A DNA stretch of 61,805 nucleotides from Cytophagales bacterium (GCA_022360015.1 JAKSDQ010000195.1:1-61805); one strand, 5' to 3'. Numbered from the stretch's first letter, positions 45,361 to 54,984 are shown. Notes: generated by a model from the letters alone, not told the origin. Made by a program: numbers and translations.

Positions 45361-45389
45361 GTTATTATATAGGGATATTAAATAATAAC
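45361..45389. promoter_or_regulatory. Inverted repeat upstream of tetR, candidate autoregulatory operator
   Basis: GTTATTAT and ATAATAAC form perfect 8-bp arms around a 13-bp spacer, ending 15 bp before the TetR start codon. Position and symmetry fit a TetR operator. Confidence 0.5.
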
Positions 45390-45404
45390 AAAATCGATAA
45401 AACT

Positions 45405-46079
45405 ATGGCAACCACCAAAGCCACCGGTAAAGGGAATAAAGCAAAGACAGACGATCAAAAGGAAAAACTAATCAGCGCATATAAAGAATTTGTACTGCTC
45501 AACGGTCATGAGCCACCATCGGTTTTTCAATTTATGAGAGCGTTGGATATGGCAGAAGAGGATTTCTACAAACACTTCGGGGCTTTTTCGTCGATACAGC
45601 GGGAAACCTGGAAGGAGTATATTACCAATACCATGAAAGTGTTGCAAGAGGATAAGCTTTACGCAGAATATTCCATCCGGGAAAAGCTGCTCGCCTTCTA
45701 CTACACCTTGATGGAAGTGCTGAAAAAAGACAGAAGTTACGCACAACTTTGCTTCAGGGACGCTAAGAGGCCGGAACTGACCCCTTCGTTTTTGAAAAGC
45801 TTTAAAGCGGACTTCAACGATTACATCCGGCAGTTAATCAGCGAGGGGTTGGCATCTGAGGAAATTGTGAAACGACCCGTAATCACTGAAAGATATCATG
45901 ACGCATTGTGGTTACAGGTGCTGTTTGTGATCAACTTTTGGTTAAAAGATGACAGCGCCAATTTCGAGAAGACAGATGCTGCCATTGAAAAATCCGTGAA
46001 TTTATCGTTTGAACTTATGGGCAGGGGGCCATTGGATATGATGGTGGATTTTGCCAAATTTTTATATCAGAATCGCTAG
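45405..46079 (+). CDS. TetR-family transcriptional regulator
   Basis: A 224-residue regulator. A basic N-terminal tail (KATGKGNKAKTDDQK) precedes the TetR HTH (residues ~20-65: SAYKEFVLLNGHEPPSVFQF, MAEEDFYKHFGAFSSIQRETW). The remaining helical domain is likely the ligand pocket/dimerisation part. TetR genes of this type next to AarF/UbiB kinases are a common Bacteroidota pair, here 18 bp apart in one operon. An 8-bp-arm inverted repeat lies just upstream and may be its own operator. Ligand unknown. Confidence 0.82.
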   Translation: MATTKATGKGNKAKTDDQKEKLISAYKEFVLLNGHEPPSVFQFMRALDMAEEDFYKHFGAFSSIQRETWKEYITNTMKVLQEDKLYAEYSIREKLLAFYYTLMEVLKKDRSYAQLCFRDAKRPELTPSFLKSFKADFNDYIRQLISEGLASEEIVKRPVITERYHDALWLQVLFVINFWLKDDSANFEKTDAAIEKSVNLSFELMGRGPLDMMVDFAKFLYQNR

Positions 46080-46097
46080 GAACAGGAGAAATAGAAT

Positions 46098-47393
46098 ATG
46101 AAGGAGCAGATTAGTATACCTACATCGAAGGTACAGAGGGCGTCGAAATTTATAAAAACAGGAGCCCGGATAGGCGGAAATTATTTGAAGCACTACGGCA
46201 AAAAGCTATTCAATCCGGAGCTTACTAAAGATCAGTTAAACGCTGACAATGCCGAAGACATCTATGATTCACTCAGTGAGCTAAAGGGCAGCGCGCTGAA
46301 GGTGGCGCAAATGCTCAGCATGGACAAAAACGTTCTGCCCACCCCTTATCAGGATAAGTTTGCCCTGTCACAATACAGTGCGCCGCCACTGTCTTATCCG
46401 CTGGTGGTACGCACCTTTAAAAAGTATCTCGGCCAGGCGCCGGAGGGGATTTTTGACTCTTTCACCAAAAAGGCTGTGAACGCCGCTTCCATCGGTCAGG
46501 TGCATAAAGCCACGCTTGACGGAAAGGAGCTGGCCGTAAAAGTGCAATATCCGGGCGTGGCAGACAGTATCAGCTCAGACCTGAAGATTGTCAGGCCAAT
46601 AGCGGCTCGTATGTTCAAAATTAACACGTCTGAATTGGAACAATATATAGGTGAGGTAGAGGAAAAGCTTATCGAAGAAACCAATTACAGCCTGGAATTG
46701 CAGCGCTCTATGCAGCTTACGGAAAAAAGCGCACATCTCGATAATCTTTGTTTTCCTACATACTATCCGGAGTTCAGCAGTGAGCGGATACTGGTCATGG
46801 ACTGGATCAACGGGATTCATGTAACGGAATGGGTCAATAAACAGCCCACGCAGGAGGAACGCAACAAAATCGGTCAGGCTTTATGGGATTTCTATCACTA
46901 TCAGGTTCACGAGTTACAGGAGGTGCATGCTGATCCGCACCCGGGTAATTTCATCATTACACCGGATCATCAATTGGGAATCATCGACTTTGGTTGTGTC
47001 AAAGTAATTCCAAAAGACTTTTATGACCAGTATTTCAAACTGATGCAGAAGGATATCCTTGACGGCGCTTATGACCTGGAAGGACTGTTTATGGAGCTCG
47101 GTTTTTTGAGTCCGCAGGATACACGAAGGGAAAAAGAGTTTTTTATGTCGCTCTTCAGGGAAATGATCGAACTTTTGGGTCGCCCTTTCAGGTATGGTTC
47201 CTTTGATTTTGGTGATAACAGCTATTTCAAACAGATTTATGAGGTAGGCGACAGGGTATCACGGATGAAAGAGCTTAGGAATTCCAAAACGGCAAGAGGT
47301 AACAGGCATGGGCTATATATTAACCGGACCTACTTTGGATTGTACAATTTATTAAATGAGTTAAAAGCTGAAGTTGTGATCAATAAAAATTGA
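46098..47393 (+). CDS. AarF/UbiB (ABC1) atypical kinase-like protein
   Basis: A 431-residue member of the ABC1/ADCK family, atypical protein-kinase-like ATPases associated with quinone and lipid metabolism. Seen are the KGSALKVAQMLSMD segment (KxGQ-like, about 58-71), AASIGQVHKATL (about 134-145), VKVQYPGVADSISSDL with the ATP-binding Lys (about 153-168), the catalytic-type EVHADPHPGNFIITPDHQLG (about 275-294) and IIDFGCVK. It is co-transcribed with the TetR gene. In Bacteroidota such copies often lie outside ubiquinone loci and may act on menaquinone-linked or lipid targets; the true substrate is unknown. Confidence 0.88.
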   Translation: MKEQISIPTSKVQRASKFIKTGARIGGNYLKHYGKKLFNPELTKDQLNADNAEDIYDSLSELKGSALKVAQMLSMDKNVLPTPYQDKFALSQYSAPPLSYPLVVRTFKKYLGQAPEGIFDSFTKKAVNAASIGQVHKATLDGKELAVKVQYPGVADSISSDLKIVRPIAARMFKINTSELEQYIGEVEEKLIEETNYSLELQRSMQLTEKSAHLDNLCFPTYYPEFSSERILVMDWINGIHVTEWVNKQPTQEERNKIGQALWDFYHYQVHELQEVHADPHPGNFIITPDHQLGIIDFGCVKVIPKDFYDQYFKLMQKDILDGAYDLEGLFMELGFLSPQDTRREKEFFMSLFREMIELLGRPFRYGSFDFGDNSYFKQIYEVGDRVSRMKELRNSKTARGNRHGLYINRTYFGLYNLLNELKAEVVINKN

Positions 47394-47476
47394 ACACAGG
47401 CATGTTTTTGAGGTGGCAGGTACTGAAATTGCCATCAAACAAAACAGATTTCCGGACATGGGATCCATGCAATCAC

Positions 47477-47893
47477 TCAGCCAATTTTCTCCAGATGCAT
47501 GACCGTTGCCTGCCCTTCAATGCAGACTTTATTCTCGGAATTTAAAAGTTGGCAATAAATATTTGCCCTGTTTTTTTCTTCAACAATCTCTGTTACCTCA
47601 AAAGTGGCAATATATTTTTCCCCGGTGTATACCGGTCTTCTGAACTTCATTTCCTGATACAGGTATATAGTACCTATACCTGGGAAAAGAGTCCCGAACA
47701 CCTTCGAAAAAACCGCCCCTGATAAATATCCGTGAACAATAGGTCTTTTAAAAACCGTCCCGGAGGCATACGCCTCATCGAGGTGGATGGGGTTGGTATC
47801 TTTGGTTAACGCTGCAAATTTTTTTACTTCATCCTGGGTAAATGACACATTGTGTGTGCACGTATCCCCAACTTCAAGTTTTTCTTTTTTCAT
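47477..47893 (-). CDS. MaoC-like (R)-enoyl-CoA hydratase, 138 aa
   Basis: Hot-dog-fold hydratase of the MaoC family, typically hydrating trans-2-enoyl-CoA to (R)-3-hydroxyacyl-CoA. The hydratase-2 signature is clear: FAALTKDTNPIHLDEAYA with catalytic Asp and His, then KRPIVHGYLSGAVFS. I choose the ATG at 47893 (MKKEKLEVGDTC); the upstream frame from 47959 adds ~22 residues not typical for the family. The opposite strand neighbour is AarF; the next upstream gene on its own strand is an unknown 162-aa protein. May serve PHA or fatty-acid metabolism. Confidence 0.88.
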   Translation of the reverse strand: MKKEKLEVGDTCTHNVSFTQDEVKKFAALTKDTNPIHLDEAYASGTVFKRPIVHGYLSGAVFSKVFGTLFPGIGTIYLYQEMKFRRPVYTGEKYIATFEVTEIVEEKNRANIYCQLLNSENKVCIEGQATVMHLEKIG

Positions 47894-47980
47894 ATATATA
47901 ATTAATTTCCTGTAACAGACAGGCAGGTCAGCAAAACCTGCAAACGCCGGTAAATCCATCGATGGGAATATTGCCCGTGA

Positions 47981-48469
47981 TTATCGATCATAATGCCGCC
48001 TTCTTCCTTTCACCGTTTGACAATAGTCCTCATAATCTCGTCTTAATAAATGTGCGCCTATTGTCAGACTTATTTTTGTATCCTTTCCGTATTTTTTATC
48101 CAATAATGCAATAACGCAATCAGCTACGCCGGGAGAGGTAAAGTCTTCACGTCGAACTTCTATCTCTAAATTGTTAACCGTATAAAAATATATCCGGCGC
48201 ATGATGATTTCTTGTTCTAAAGCCTCTTGTTTATCTTTAGTCAGTCGGTATATTTTACTATCTATTTTCACAGGTGAAAAGTTCAGATTCAAGTGACTGA
48301 AATATTCGTTATAAATATCATTAAAGGATTCTTCCGTAAGATTTTTTAAAAGACAGCTCACATTTTTATTTTTCACCCTAAGATGATCACCTTCCTTTGT
48401 GATCGTAAACACTTTTGCAGTATCTATCCTGGCTTTAGGTGCATAAAAATAAATATCTTCCGCTTTCAT
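47981..48469 (-). CDS. Conserved-looking hypothetical protein, 162 aa
   Basis: Not recognised. Soluble, no signal peptide or membrane helix. Mixed alpha/beta: strands KVFTITKEGDHLRVKNKNVS, a helical middle (DKQEALEQEIIMRRIYFYT), and a conserved-looking DCVIALLDKKYGKDTKISLT near the end, with a basic C-terminus (KGRRRHYDR). Upstream it has a 254-bp divergent promoter region shared with the antiporter. Possibly co-transcribed with the MaoC gene 87 bp downstream. Confidence 0.6.
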   Translation of the reverse strand: MKAEDIYFYAPKARIDTAKVFTITKEGDHLRVKNKNVSCLLKNLTEESFNDIYNEYFSHLNLNFSPVKIDSKIYRLTKDKQEALEQEIIMRRIYFYTVNNLEIEVRREDFTSPGVADCVIALLDKKYGKDTKISLTIGAHLLRRDYEDYCQTVKGRRRHYDR

Positions 48470-48726
48470 GTGCTTAAATTTATTAGTCCTTATTAGCTTG
48501 GATTCACCTTATAACAGAAGGTATTGATGCAAATTTAAATGCTCATGTCTGCTGTTTTTATGCTAAGATAGCGGTTTATCCCAATTTGTTTACAGGTTAT
48601 TTTCGTGCTTTGCGAAAAATTTTCATCAAAAATCTTTTTATTTTCCATATTTCAGGGTGGTGATCGGGAAGAAAAAGGTTCTTTTATGAATAAAGAAGAT
48701 CAGGAAATAAGTAACTTAACCGCGTG

Positions 48727-50715
48727 ATGCATTTTCCTTTACTATCAGATATTGTCATTATTCTTGGAGCTTCGGTATTGATTATTCTGGTGTTTCAAAA
48801 GATCAAATTACCTCCTATTATTGGTCTTTTAGTGACGGGTGTTGTGGTCGGCCCGCAGGGTCTGAGCCTGATCAAGGCAAAACATGAAGTTGAGTTATTG
48901 TCTGAAATCGGTGTGATTTTCCTGCTTTTCGTTATCGGCATTGAATTCTCGTTGAAAAATTTGGCGAGTATCAAAAAAGAGGTGTTAATCGGTGGTTCGG
49001 TGCAGGTTGGGATAACTATTTTGGTTACGGCACTTGTTTCCCATTTCGTAGGATTAAGCTGGGAACAAGCGGTTTTTTTGGGTTTTCTTTTTTCCCTGAG
49101 TAGTACGGCCATTGTATTGAACCTTTTGCAGGCTAATGGTGAAATTACAGCTCCCCATGGCCTGTTATCAGTAGCTATACTGATCTTCCAGGATATTATA
49201 GTCGTACCGATGATGTTGCTGGTACCTATATTGGCCGGCGAGTCTGAAAATATGTCATCGACACTGGTGTGGCTGCTGATTAAGGTAGCCGGTGTAGTCT
49301 TGCTGATCATCGTGCTTACTAATTATGTGGTGCCCTATATTTTAAAACAGGTGGTACAAACCAGGAGCCGTGAGTTATTCATTCTAACCACTGTGGTCAT
49401 ATGTTTTGCCACCGCCTGGCTCACCTCTTCAATAGGGCTTTCTCTCGCCTTGGGAGCCTTTTTTGCCGGCATGATTATTTCCGAATCAGATTATAGCCAT
49501 CAGGCAACCGCCAACATTATCCCTTTCCATCAGATTTTTATAAGCTTTTTCTTTGTCTCCATCGGCATGCTGCTGGATGTTCAGTTTGTCTTCGACAACA
49601 TCTTGTATGTGATCCTGCTAACACTTTCTGTGACGATCACCAAATCTATCATAGTGGGGTTTGCGGTCATCATGTTGCGTTATCCTTTGCGTACGGTAAT
49701 TCTTACGGCCCTGAGTATTTTCCAGGTGGGTGAGTTTGCCTTTTTATTGGCAAATACCAGTATGCAGTACGAATTATTGCCTGACAATGTATATCAGTAT
49801 TTTCTCGCCACCTCGATAGTTTCCATGGGTATGACCCCATTACTTTTTAAGTTTGCCCACCAGTTGACCGATTTACTGGTTAAGGTGCCTGGCGCCAAAC
49901 GCCTGGAACCACAAACCATAGCCCCCGACACGCGTATATCCCTCGCCGAAGAGCTAAACGATCACCTGGTAATCATCGGGTATGGGATCAATGGTAAAAA
50001 TCTGGCCAGGGCGGCCAGAAATGCTGACATACCCTACCGGATCGTGGAGCTTAATGCCAAAACCGTGAAAAGTGCCAAAGCAGAAGGTGAACAAATTTAC
50101 TTTGGTGACGCAACGGAAGAAAGTATCCTGAAGCATTTATTTGTGCATAAAGCCCGGGTCGTTGTGATTGCCATCTCCGATCCCAAGGCCACCAAAAAGA
50201 TTGTCTCCCAAATCCGTGGGTTGTCTAAAACCGTTTATGTCATCGTACGGACACGTTTTGTAAAAGAGATTCAGGAAAACCTTCAGGCCGGTGCCGATGA
50301 GGTAATACCCGAGGAGTTTGAAACTTCCATTGAAATTTTTTCAAAAGTATTGTCGAAATATCTCATTCCTGCCCAGGAAATTCAAAGCTTCATCGACCTG
50401 ATCAGATCCCAGAATTACGAAATGTTCCGCAATCCCGGACACCTGACTGCCCGGCAAAATGGTGTACATCTCGATATTCCGGATGCTACCTTTGTGAGCC
50501 TGCCAGTCATTCAAAGCACCAACAAGATCGTCGGAAAAACCCTGCGTGAGTCGGATTTAAGAGAAAAATATAATATCAATGTCATCGCTATTAAAAGGGA
50601 GGAGAAATTTATTTCACATGTCAGGCCTGATGAAGTGATAGCACAGGGTGATACCCTCTATGTATTTGGTACCAATGAAGCTGTGAGTCAACTCAGCCAA
50701 CATATATGCCCTTAA
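48727..50715 (+). CDS. Monovalent cation:proton antiporter-2 (Kef-type) with TrkA-N and TrkA-C domains
   Basis: A 662-residue inner-membrane exchanger. About twelve helices (1-380), with IGIEFSLKNL and SLSSTAIVLNLL typical of the KefB/KefC fold, then a cytosolic TrkA-N Rossmann domain (DHLVIIGYGINGKNLARAAR, about 414-433) with a dinucleotide-binding GxGxxG and a TrkA-C domain in the last 85 residues (GKTLRESDLREKYNINVIAI, about 609-628). It likely exchanges K+ or Na+ for H+ under nucleotide or glutathione-like control. The ATG at 48727 is preferred over the GTG codon just before it. Intact and monocistronic. Confidence 0.92.
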   Translation: MHFPLLSDIVIILGASVLIILVFQKIKLPPIIGLLVTGVVVGPQGLSLIKAKHEVELLSEIGVIFLLFVIGIEFSLKNLASIKKEVLIGGSVQVGITILVTALVSHFVGLSWEQAVFLGFLFSLSSTAIVLNLLQANGEITAPHGLLSVAILIFQDIIVVPMMLLVPILAGESENMSSTLVWLLIKVAGVVLLIIVLTNYVVPYILKQVVQTRSRELFILTTVVICFATAWLTSSIGLSLALGAFFAGMIISESDYSHQATANIIPFHQIFISFFFVSIGMLLDVQFVFDNILYVILLTLSVTITKSIIVGFAVIMLRYPLRTVILTALSIFQVGEFAFLLANTSMQYELLPDNVYQYFLATSIVSMGMTPLLFKFAHQLTDLLVKVPGAKRLEPQTIAPDTRISLAEELNDHLVIIGYGINGKNLARAARNADIPYRIVELNAKTVKSAKAEGEQIYFGDATEESILKHLFVHKARVVVIAISDPKATKKIVSQIRGLSKTVYVIVRTRFVKEIQENLQAGADEVIPEEFETSIEIFSKVLSKYLIPAQEIQSFIDLIRSQNYEMFRNPGHLTARQNGVHLDIPDATFVSLPVIQSTNKIVGKTLRESDLREKYNINVIAIKREEKFISHVRPDEVIAQGDTLYVFGTNEAVSQLSQHICP

Positions 50716-50792
50716 TAGTTTCCCGGCCTCACATGCCCCACTCCCGGTATGTTGTTCCCTGATTGTGAATTATGTGTATTATACTTAGTGGT

Positions 50793-51128
50793 TTAACCGG
50801 AGACTGTGTTGGAAAAAAAGTTTATCACAAATACACCTGCGGTGATTAAAACTATACCCAATATGGCTGGCATATCCGGCTTTTGACCGAAACGGAAGTA
50901 TCCGATAACCGAAATCCGTACATTGCCTACACCTGCCCATAGGGCATAGGCTATCCCAACAGAAATCGCTTTTAGTGTAAGTGACAGGAAATAGAAGGCT
51001 GAGCTGTATCCTAATATCGCAAGCAAAGAAGGTAAAAGCTTGGAAAAACCGCTGCTTTATTTCAATGCAGCGGTAGCAATGACTTCGCTCATGATGGCAA
51101 CTAATAAATAAATCCATTTAAAACTCAT
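50793..51128 (-). pseudogene. SMR-family (EmrE-like) multidrug transporter with in-frame TAA
   Basis: Frame from ATG 51128 (MSFKWIYLLVAIMSEVIATA, typical SMR helix 1 with the membrane Glu at E14) meets TAA at codon 24 (51059-51057), then continues uninterrupted in the same frame (SSGFSKLLPSLLAILGYS ... AYALWAGVGN ... LGIVLITAGVFVINFFS) to 50793, 112 codons in all. Only the stop spoils an otherwise complete four-helix SMR protein. Its ATG overlaps the FAH gene stop (ATGA), so it was the third gene of that operon. Likely a recent nonsense mutation. Confidence 0.8.
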
Positions 51129-52318
51129 ACCGATTTTCTTTTTATGCAGTACTCCACAAATGAACCAATTCCAAATTCCCACCTGGGTAATTGATCGCAG
51201 GTATTTACCCAGTTCACCAATGTTCCAAGATGTTTCGAACAGATGGTCACTTCATCTCCTATTTTATGAGTAAAGCCAAGCCCCGGGCTGCCTCGATCCT
51301 CCGTTGGGGCAAACATGGTTCCACAAAAGAGAACCAGACCATCCGGGTATTGATGATTTTTGCCAATAGCCTGGGCGACCAGTGCTTCCGGAGTACGGCT
51401 TATTTTATCCATGGGTGAGGAAGCTTCCATCTGAAAGCCATCTTTTCCGCGTATCCGCAAATGAATGTCTTCTTGTTTGATCTTTTCCAATGCAAAGGAC
51501 TCATCAAAAAGCCGGAACAACGGCCCGATCGCACAGGAACCGTTCTGATCTTTGGCCTCTCCCAGCAACAAGGCACTGCGTCCTTCATAGTCCCTCAGAT
51601 TCACATCATTGCCCAAAGTCGCTCCCACAATAGCCCCGTCCCCGGATACTGCCAACACCACCTCGGGTTCGGGATTATTCCATCCGGAATCTGCCAGGAC
51701 ACCAATTTCAGCACCAAAACCAACTGCAGAAAAAGGTTGGCTTTTTGTGAAAATCTCGGCATCCTTTCCAATACCGACTTCCAAATACTGGGACCACATA
51801 CCTTGTTTCTGCAACTCAGCTTTCAGCCTTATGGCATACTCAGACCCAGGTCTGACCGTATGAAGGTCAGCACCAATTTTATCGGTTACGATGGCTCTGA
51901 TTTCGGCAGCCAGGGTTGCGTCTCCTTTTGCCTTTTCTTCAATTACCCTTTCCAACAGGCTTTGGATAAAGGTTACGCCGCAGGCTTTTATCGCCTGAGT
52001 ATCATTAGGGGCAATAAAATACGGGAGCGTTTCGTCTTTTTGCAGGTAAAGGGAATTTTTGAGTATGTCGGTTAAATTACCCAGTTTGGGAAGCGGTGCA
52101 AGTGCCCGGAGTGAAGCCACCGGATGACTGGCATTAATCAGTTCACCGGTTGATCCATAATGATCGGAGAGGTCATAGACGTATCCATCCTTTACCTGCA
52201 CCACATGGGGCCCGGCCACTCCCTTATAAGCCAATGATCCGGGTACCTGACACCTGCCAATCCAGGTGCCCTCTTTAGCGGCATGAGGAATGACATCATC
52301 AATTTCTTTACCGGTCAT
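51125..52318 (-). CDS. Fumarylacetoacetate hydrolase-family protein, likely 2-keto-3-deoxy-acid dehydratase
   Basis: A 397-residue FAH-superfamily protein. The C-terminal half holds the metal site: SQPFSAVGFGAEIGV, NNPEPEVVLAVSGDG (with the ExE-type acidic ligands) and GATLGNDVNLRDYEGRSALL (about 233-252). Its ATG overlaps the aldehyde dehydrogenase stop by 4 bases (ATGA). FAH-family proteins paired with alpha-ketoglutaric-semialdehyde-type dehydrogenases are the dehydratase step of the non-phosphorylative oxidative pathway for pentoses or sugar acids (2-keto-3-deoxy-pentonate to alpha-ketoglutaric semialdehyde). Specific substrate inferred from the pair. Confidence 0.82.
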   Translation of the reverse strand: MTGKEIDDVIPHAAKEGTWIGRCQVPGSLAYKGVAGPHVVQVKDGYVYDLSDHYGSTGELINASHPVASLRALAPLPKLGNLTDILKNSLYLQKDETLPYFIAPNDTQAIKACGVTFIQSLLERVIEEKAKGDATLAAEIRAIVTDKIGADLHTVRPGSEYAIRLKAELQKQGMWSQYLEVGIGKDAEIFTKSQPFSAVGFGAEIGVLADSGWNNPEPEVVLAVSGDGAIVGATLGNDVNLRDYEGRSALLLGEAKDQNGSCAIGPLFRLFDESFALEKIKQEDIHLRIRGKDGFQMEASSPMDKISRTPEALVAQAIGKNHQYPDGLVLFCGTMFAPTEDRGSPGLGFTHKIGDEVTICSKHLGTLVNWVNTCDQLPRWEFGIGSFVEYCIKRKSV

Positions 52319-53877
52319 GCTTCTACTTTTTCCGCAGTATATTGGCCGTTCAGCAAACGCATAATACCTCTGGGGTTTTCATTTTTTAAGGCTTCGGGAA
52401 GGTGATCATCAGGAGCGTCCTGATAGCAAACCACACTGCAAAAACGTTCAATGGCTGCGGTACCGACAGAGGTGGAAGCCGCAAACGTGGTGGCCGGATA
52501 GGGTCCTCCATGATGCATAGACGGACAGACTTCCACGCCTGTTGGGAACCCGTTATAAATGATTCTACCTGCCTTTTCTTCCAAAATTGTTTTTAATGCT
52601 TCGCTTTCCGGATCATTGTCTGAATGGATGGTACCTGTCAAATGCCCCCCAAGCCGGCTGGCCGCCCGGAGCATTTCATCGATATTTTCACACTCGACAA
52701 GAATCGCCACCGGCCCGAAAACTTCTTCTTCCAGTTCCGGATTTTCTAAAAAATCGCTGCCGCTTACACTAAACAGGGTGCCGCCATTAACGGCCCCACC
52801 TGCTATGGTAGTCAGCTCCTTTTTGTGGTCATACGCATCCAGTTTTTTTGTTAATCCCGATTTGATACCTGAATTAAGCAAATTACCGGTCTGAATGTCC
52901 CCGATGGCCTGGGTCAATACTTCTTTGAAAGCATCGGAGTCACCGGATTTCAGGACAAAAACGAGCCCGGGTTTGGTACAGAACTGTCCTGTGCCCAGGG
53001 TGATAGAGCCTGCCAGTCCCCGGGCTATTTTGTTTAAGCGGTTTTGGATGGCTTTAGGCAAAATAAATAACGGGTTGGTGCTGCCCATTTCAGCATATAC
53101 AGGTATGGGTTCAGGCCTCGACGCCCCCAGGTCGTAAAGTATTCTGCCTACGTGAGTACTGCCTGTAAAGCCTACTGCCTTTATCTTGGGATGTTTCACA
53201 AGTTCGGAGCTGACAGAAGGTTCGGCCCCTTGCAACAGGCTAAAAAGACCTTGGGGAAGGTTGTTTTTTTCGATGGCTTTTTCGATAGCGCTGGCGCATA
53301 ACGCTGAAGTAGCCGGATGACTGGGATGCCCTTTTACCACCACCGGATTTCCGGCGGCTAATGCAGCAGCGGTATCCCCGCCCAAGGTAGAAAAGGCAAG
53401 GGGAAAATTAGAAGCGGAAAAAACGGCAATAGGGCCCAGGGGTCGCAAGACTCTTCTGATATCGGATTTTGGAATGGGCGTCCGGTCGGGTATGGCGGTA
53501 TCGATGCGGGCCTGTTGCCAGCTTCCCTCACGTACCAAAGCCGCAAAGGCGCGTAATTGCCCACACGTACGACCCCGCTCGCCGGTAAGGCGCGGAATGC
53601 CCAGTCCCGTTTCCCGGTGGCAGGTTTCCAAAAGTTCATCCCCCAGTGCTTCAATTTCATCCGCTACATCTTCTATAAATGCAGCTCTTTGATCAAAATC
53701 AAACATTTTGTAAATCACATAGGCACTGGCGGCTCCCTCCACCGCACGATCCACCTGGGACTTTTCCACCCCCTGATGTACCCCCAACTTTTCTTCATTG
53801 GCGGGATCATAGGAGGTGAATGAGCTTCCTGCCCCATCCTCCCAACTCCCCGCAATCAGGCTTTTTGATGCTATCAT
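52315..53877 (-). CDS. NAD(P)-dependent aldehyde dehydrogenase, alpha-ketoglutaric semialdehyde DH type
   Basis: Aldehyde dehydrogenase superfamily, 520 aa. Catalytic Cys C300 in GTGQFCTKPG, general base E263 in YAEMGSTNP, N157 in FSASNFPLAF, and the nucleotide-binding FTGSTHVG are intact. Features such as an early MIASKSLIAGSWEDG start and the GSTNPLF block match KGSADH-type enzymes. It oxidises a semialdehyde to the 2-oxo diacid, likely alpha-ketoglutaric semialdehyde to alpha-ketoglutarate, completing the pathway begun by the overlapping FAH-family gene. First gene of the three-gene operon. Confidence 0.88.
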   Translation of the reverse strand: MIASKSLIAGSWEDGAGSSFTSYDPANEEKLGVHQGVEKSQVDRAVEGAASAYVIYKMFDFDQRAAFIEDVADEIEALGDELLETCHRETGLGIPRLTGERGRTCGQLRAFAALVREGSWQQARIDTAIPDRTPIPKSDIRRVLRPLGPIAVFSASNFPLAFSTLGGDTAAALAAGNPVVVKGHPSHPATSALCASAIEKAIEKNNLPQGLFSLLQGAEPSVSSELVKHPKIKAVGFTGSTHVGRILYDLGASRPEPIPVYAEMGSTNPLFILPKAIQNRLNKIARGLAGSITLGTGQFCTKPGLVFVLKSGDSDAFKEVLTQAIGDIQTGNLLNSGIKSGLTKKLDAYDHKKELTTIAGGAVNGGTLFSVSGSDFLENPELEEEVFGPVAILVECENIDEMLRAASRLGGHLTGTIHSDNDPESEALKTILEEKAGRIIYNGFPTGVEVCPSMHHGGPYPATTFAASTSVGTAAIERFCSVVCYQDAPDDHLPEALKNENPRGIMRLLNGQYTAEKVEA

Positions 53878-54205
53878 AAGTCTATTTAGTTATAGTTATT
53901 TCATTGATTTGGTAAAACCGCTTTAAATGTAACTATTACTTTCAACAAGCGGCAGGATATAGGGAATTTTTAAGCGGTTTTTCCAACACTACGATGCATT
54001 TATGTACTTTCTACATACCCCATCCCCGGCTTCCATACGATACGAAAACTTTCCGACGGCTATCAAATCATTAATTCGCGCTTGGGCAATGCCATTCCGG
54101 TGTAGCAAAATTCCATGGAGTGACATGTTCGGGTTGTGTCCAAAGGTTCCAAACTTTATGTATGTCACCATCAATGCTTGTCGGTACCGTAATTGACTCC
54201 ACCGA
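53878..54205. other. Intergenic region upstream of the aldehyde dehydrogenase operon
   Basis: About 330 bp. Short frames on both strands (61-64 codons) lack recognisable features and overlap each other. It should contain the minus-strand promoter for the dehydrogenase operon. No RNA gene or repeat seen. Confidence 0.5.
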
Positions 54206-54631
54206 CTATTTGAATTCGGCGTTGTAATTTATCATCCATCTCACACCGAATTTGTCGGTGAAACTGCCAAAGTAATCGCCCCAGAATTGGTCTTCCATAG
54301 GCATTTCTACTTCGCCACCCTCCGAAAGTTCATCGAAAAGACGGTCGGCTTCCTCACGGGAAGTGGGATGTAATGAAATGTAGCAATTGCTTCCTTCCGG
54401 CAATTTCTGACCCATCGAAGGAATAATATCAGAAGCCATCAAAATCGTATCCTCTGAAATGGGCAGGGAAATGTGCATGATACGTTCTCTTTCATTTTCA
54501 GGTAGTTTATCGCTCTCCGGCATTTCGGTCATTTTCATCTTGGCCATAAACTCTCCGCCAAATACTTTTTTGTAAAGATCGAAGGCCTCTTCGGTAGTAC
54601 CGTCGAAATTGAGATAAGGATTTACTTTCAT
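54206..54631 (-). CDS. VOC/PhnB-like glyoxalase-fold protein
   Basis: A 141-residue vicinal-oxygen-chelate protein of the PhnB/3-demethylubiquinone-methyltransferase-like type. Signatures: LNFDGTTEEAFDLYKKVFGG (about 7-26), then ILMASDIIPSMG and WGDYFGSFTDKFGVRWMINY at the end. Usual full length for the family is 135-150, so it is complete. Related proteins act as metal-dependent enzymes or resistance/detox factors; none of the evidence here fixes the substrate. Stands alone on the minus strand. Confidence 0.88.
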   Translation of the reverse strand: MKVNPYLNFDGTTEEAFDLYKKVFGGEFMAKMKMTEMPESDKLPENERERIMHISLPISEDTILMASDIIPSMGQKLPEGSNCYISLHPTSREEADRLFDELSEGGEVEMPMEDQFWGDYFGSFTDKFGVRWMINYNAEFK

Positions 54632-54984
54632 TGTATTGGTTTTTAAGGTTAAATTATAATTTCTGTCTTTTTTACTTAGTTTTTGTTACGTATCTCAACA
54701 AGGATAAGCCATACTGTTTTTACACCATTCATTGATTTGTTTTTCAAAATCTTACTACAAAGATACCTGTTCAATAGGAGAATTAGGTATTTTGATTCCG
54801 TCCATCTAACGGGTTTATTGCGACATTTCAATACAGTATCTTTGAGTAGCTAAAAGCAAGAAGATGAAGCACATAGCTATCTTAATGCCAAAGCGTATTA
54901 GCAGACACGCTGTTAAAGCTTCAAGGTACTACATTTTCCTTTAATACCGGAAGGGCGTTTTTAGGCAGGTTGTATGAGCAAACA
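54632..54984. other. Intergenic region before the sigma/GldG remnant
   Basis: About 350 bp. Contains ATGAAGCACATAGCTATCTT (from 54864), which might be the start of a lost gene (MKHIAILMPK), but the frame decays within about 25 codons. Nothing else supported. Confidence 0.4.

Noticed and set aside
53989-54196. Overlapping 61-64-codon frames on both strands
   Set aside because: They are mutually antisense and have no domain, signal or RBS support.
54864-54945. Possible remnant of a GlxA/PfpI-type regulator start (MKHIAILMPK)
   Set aside because: Only about ten residues match; too short to support a call.
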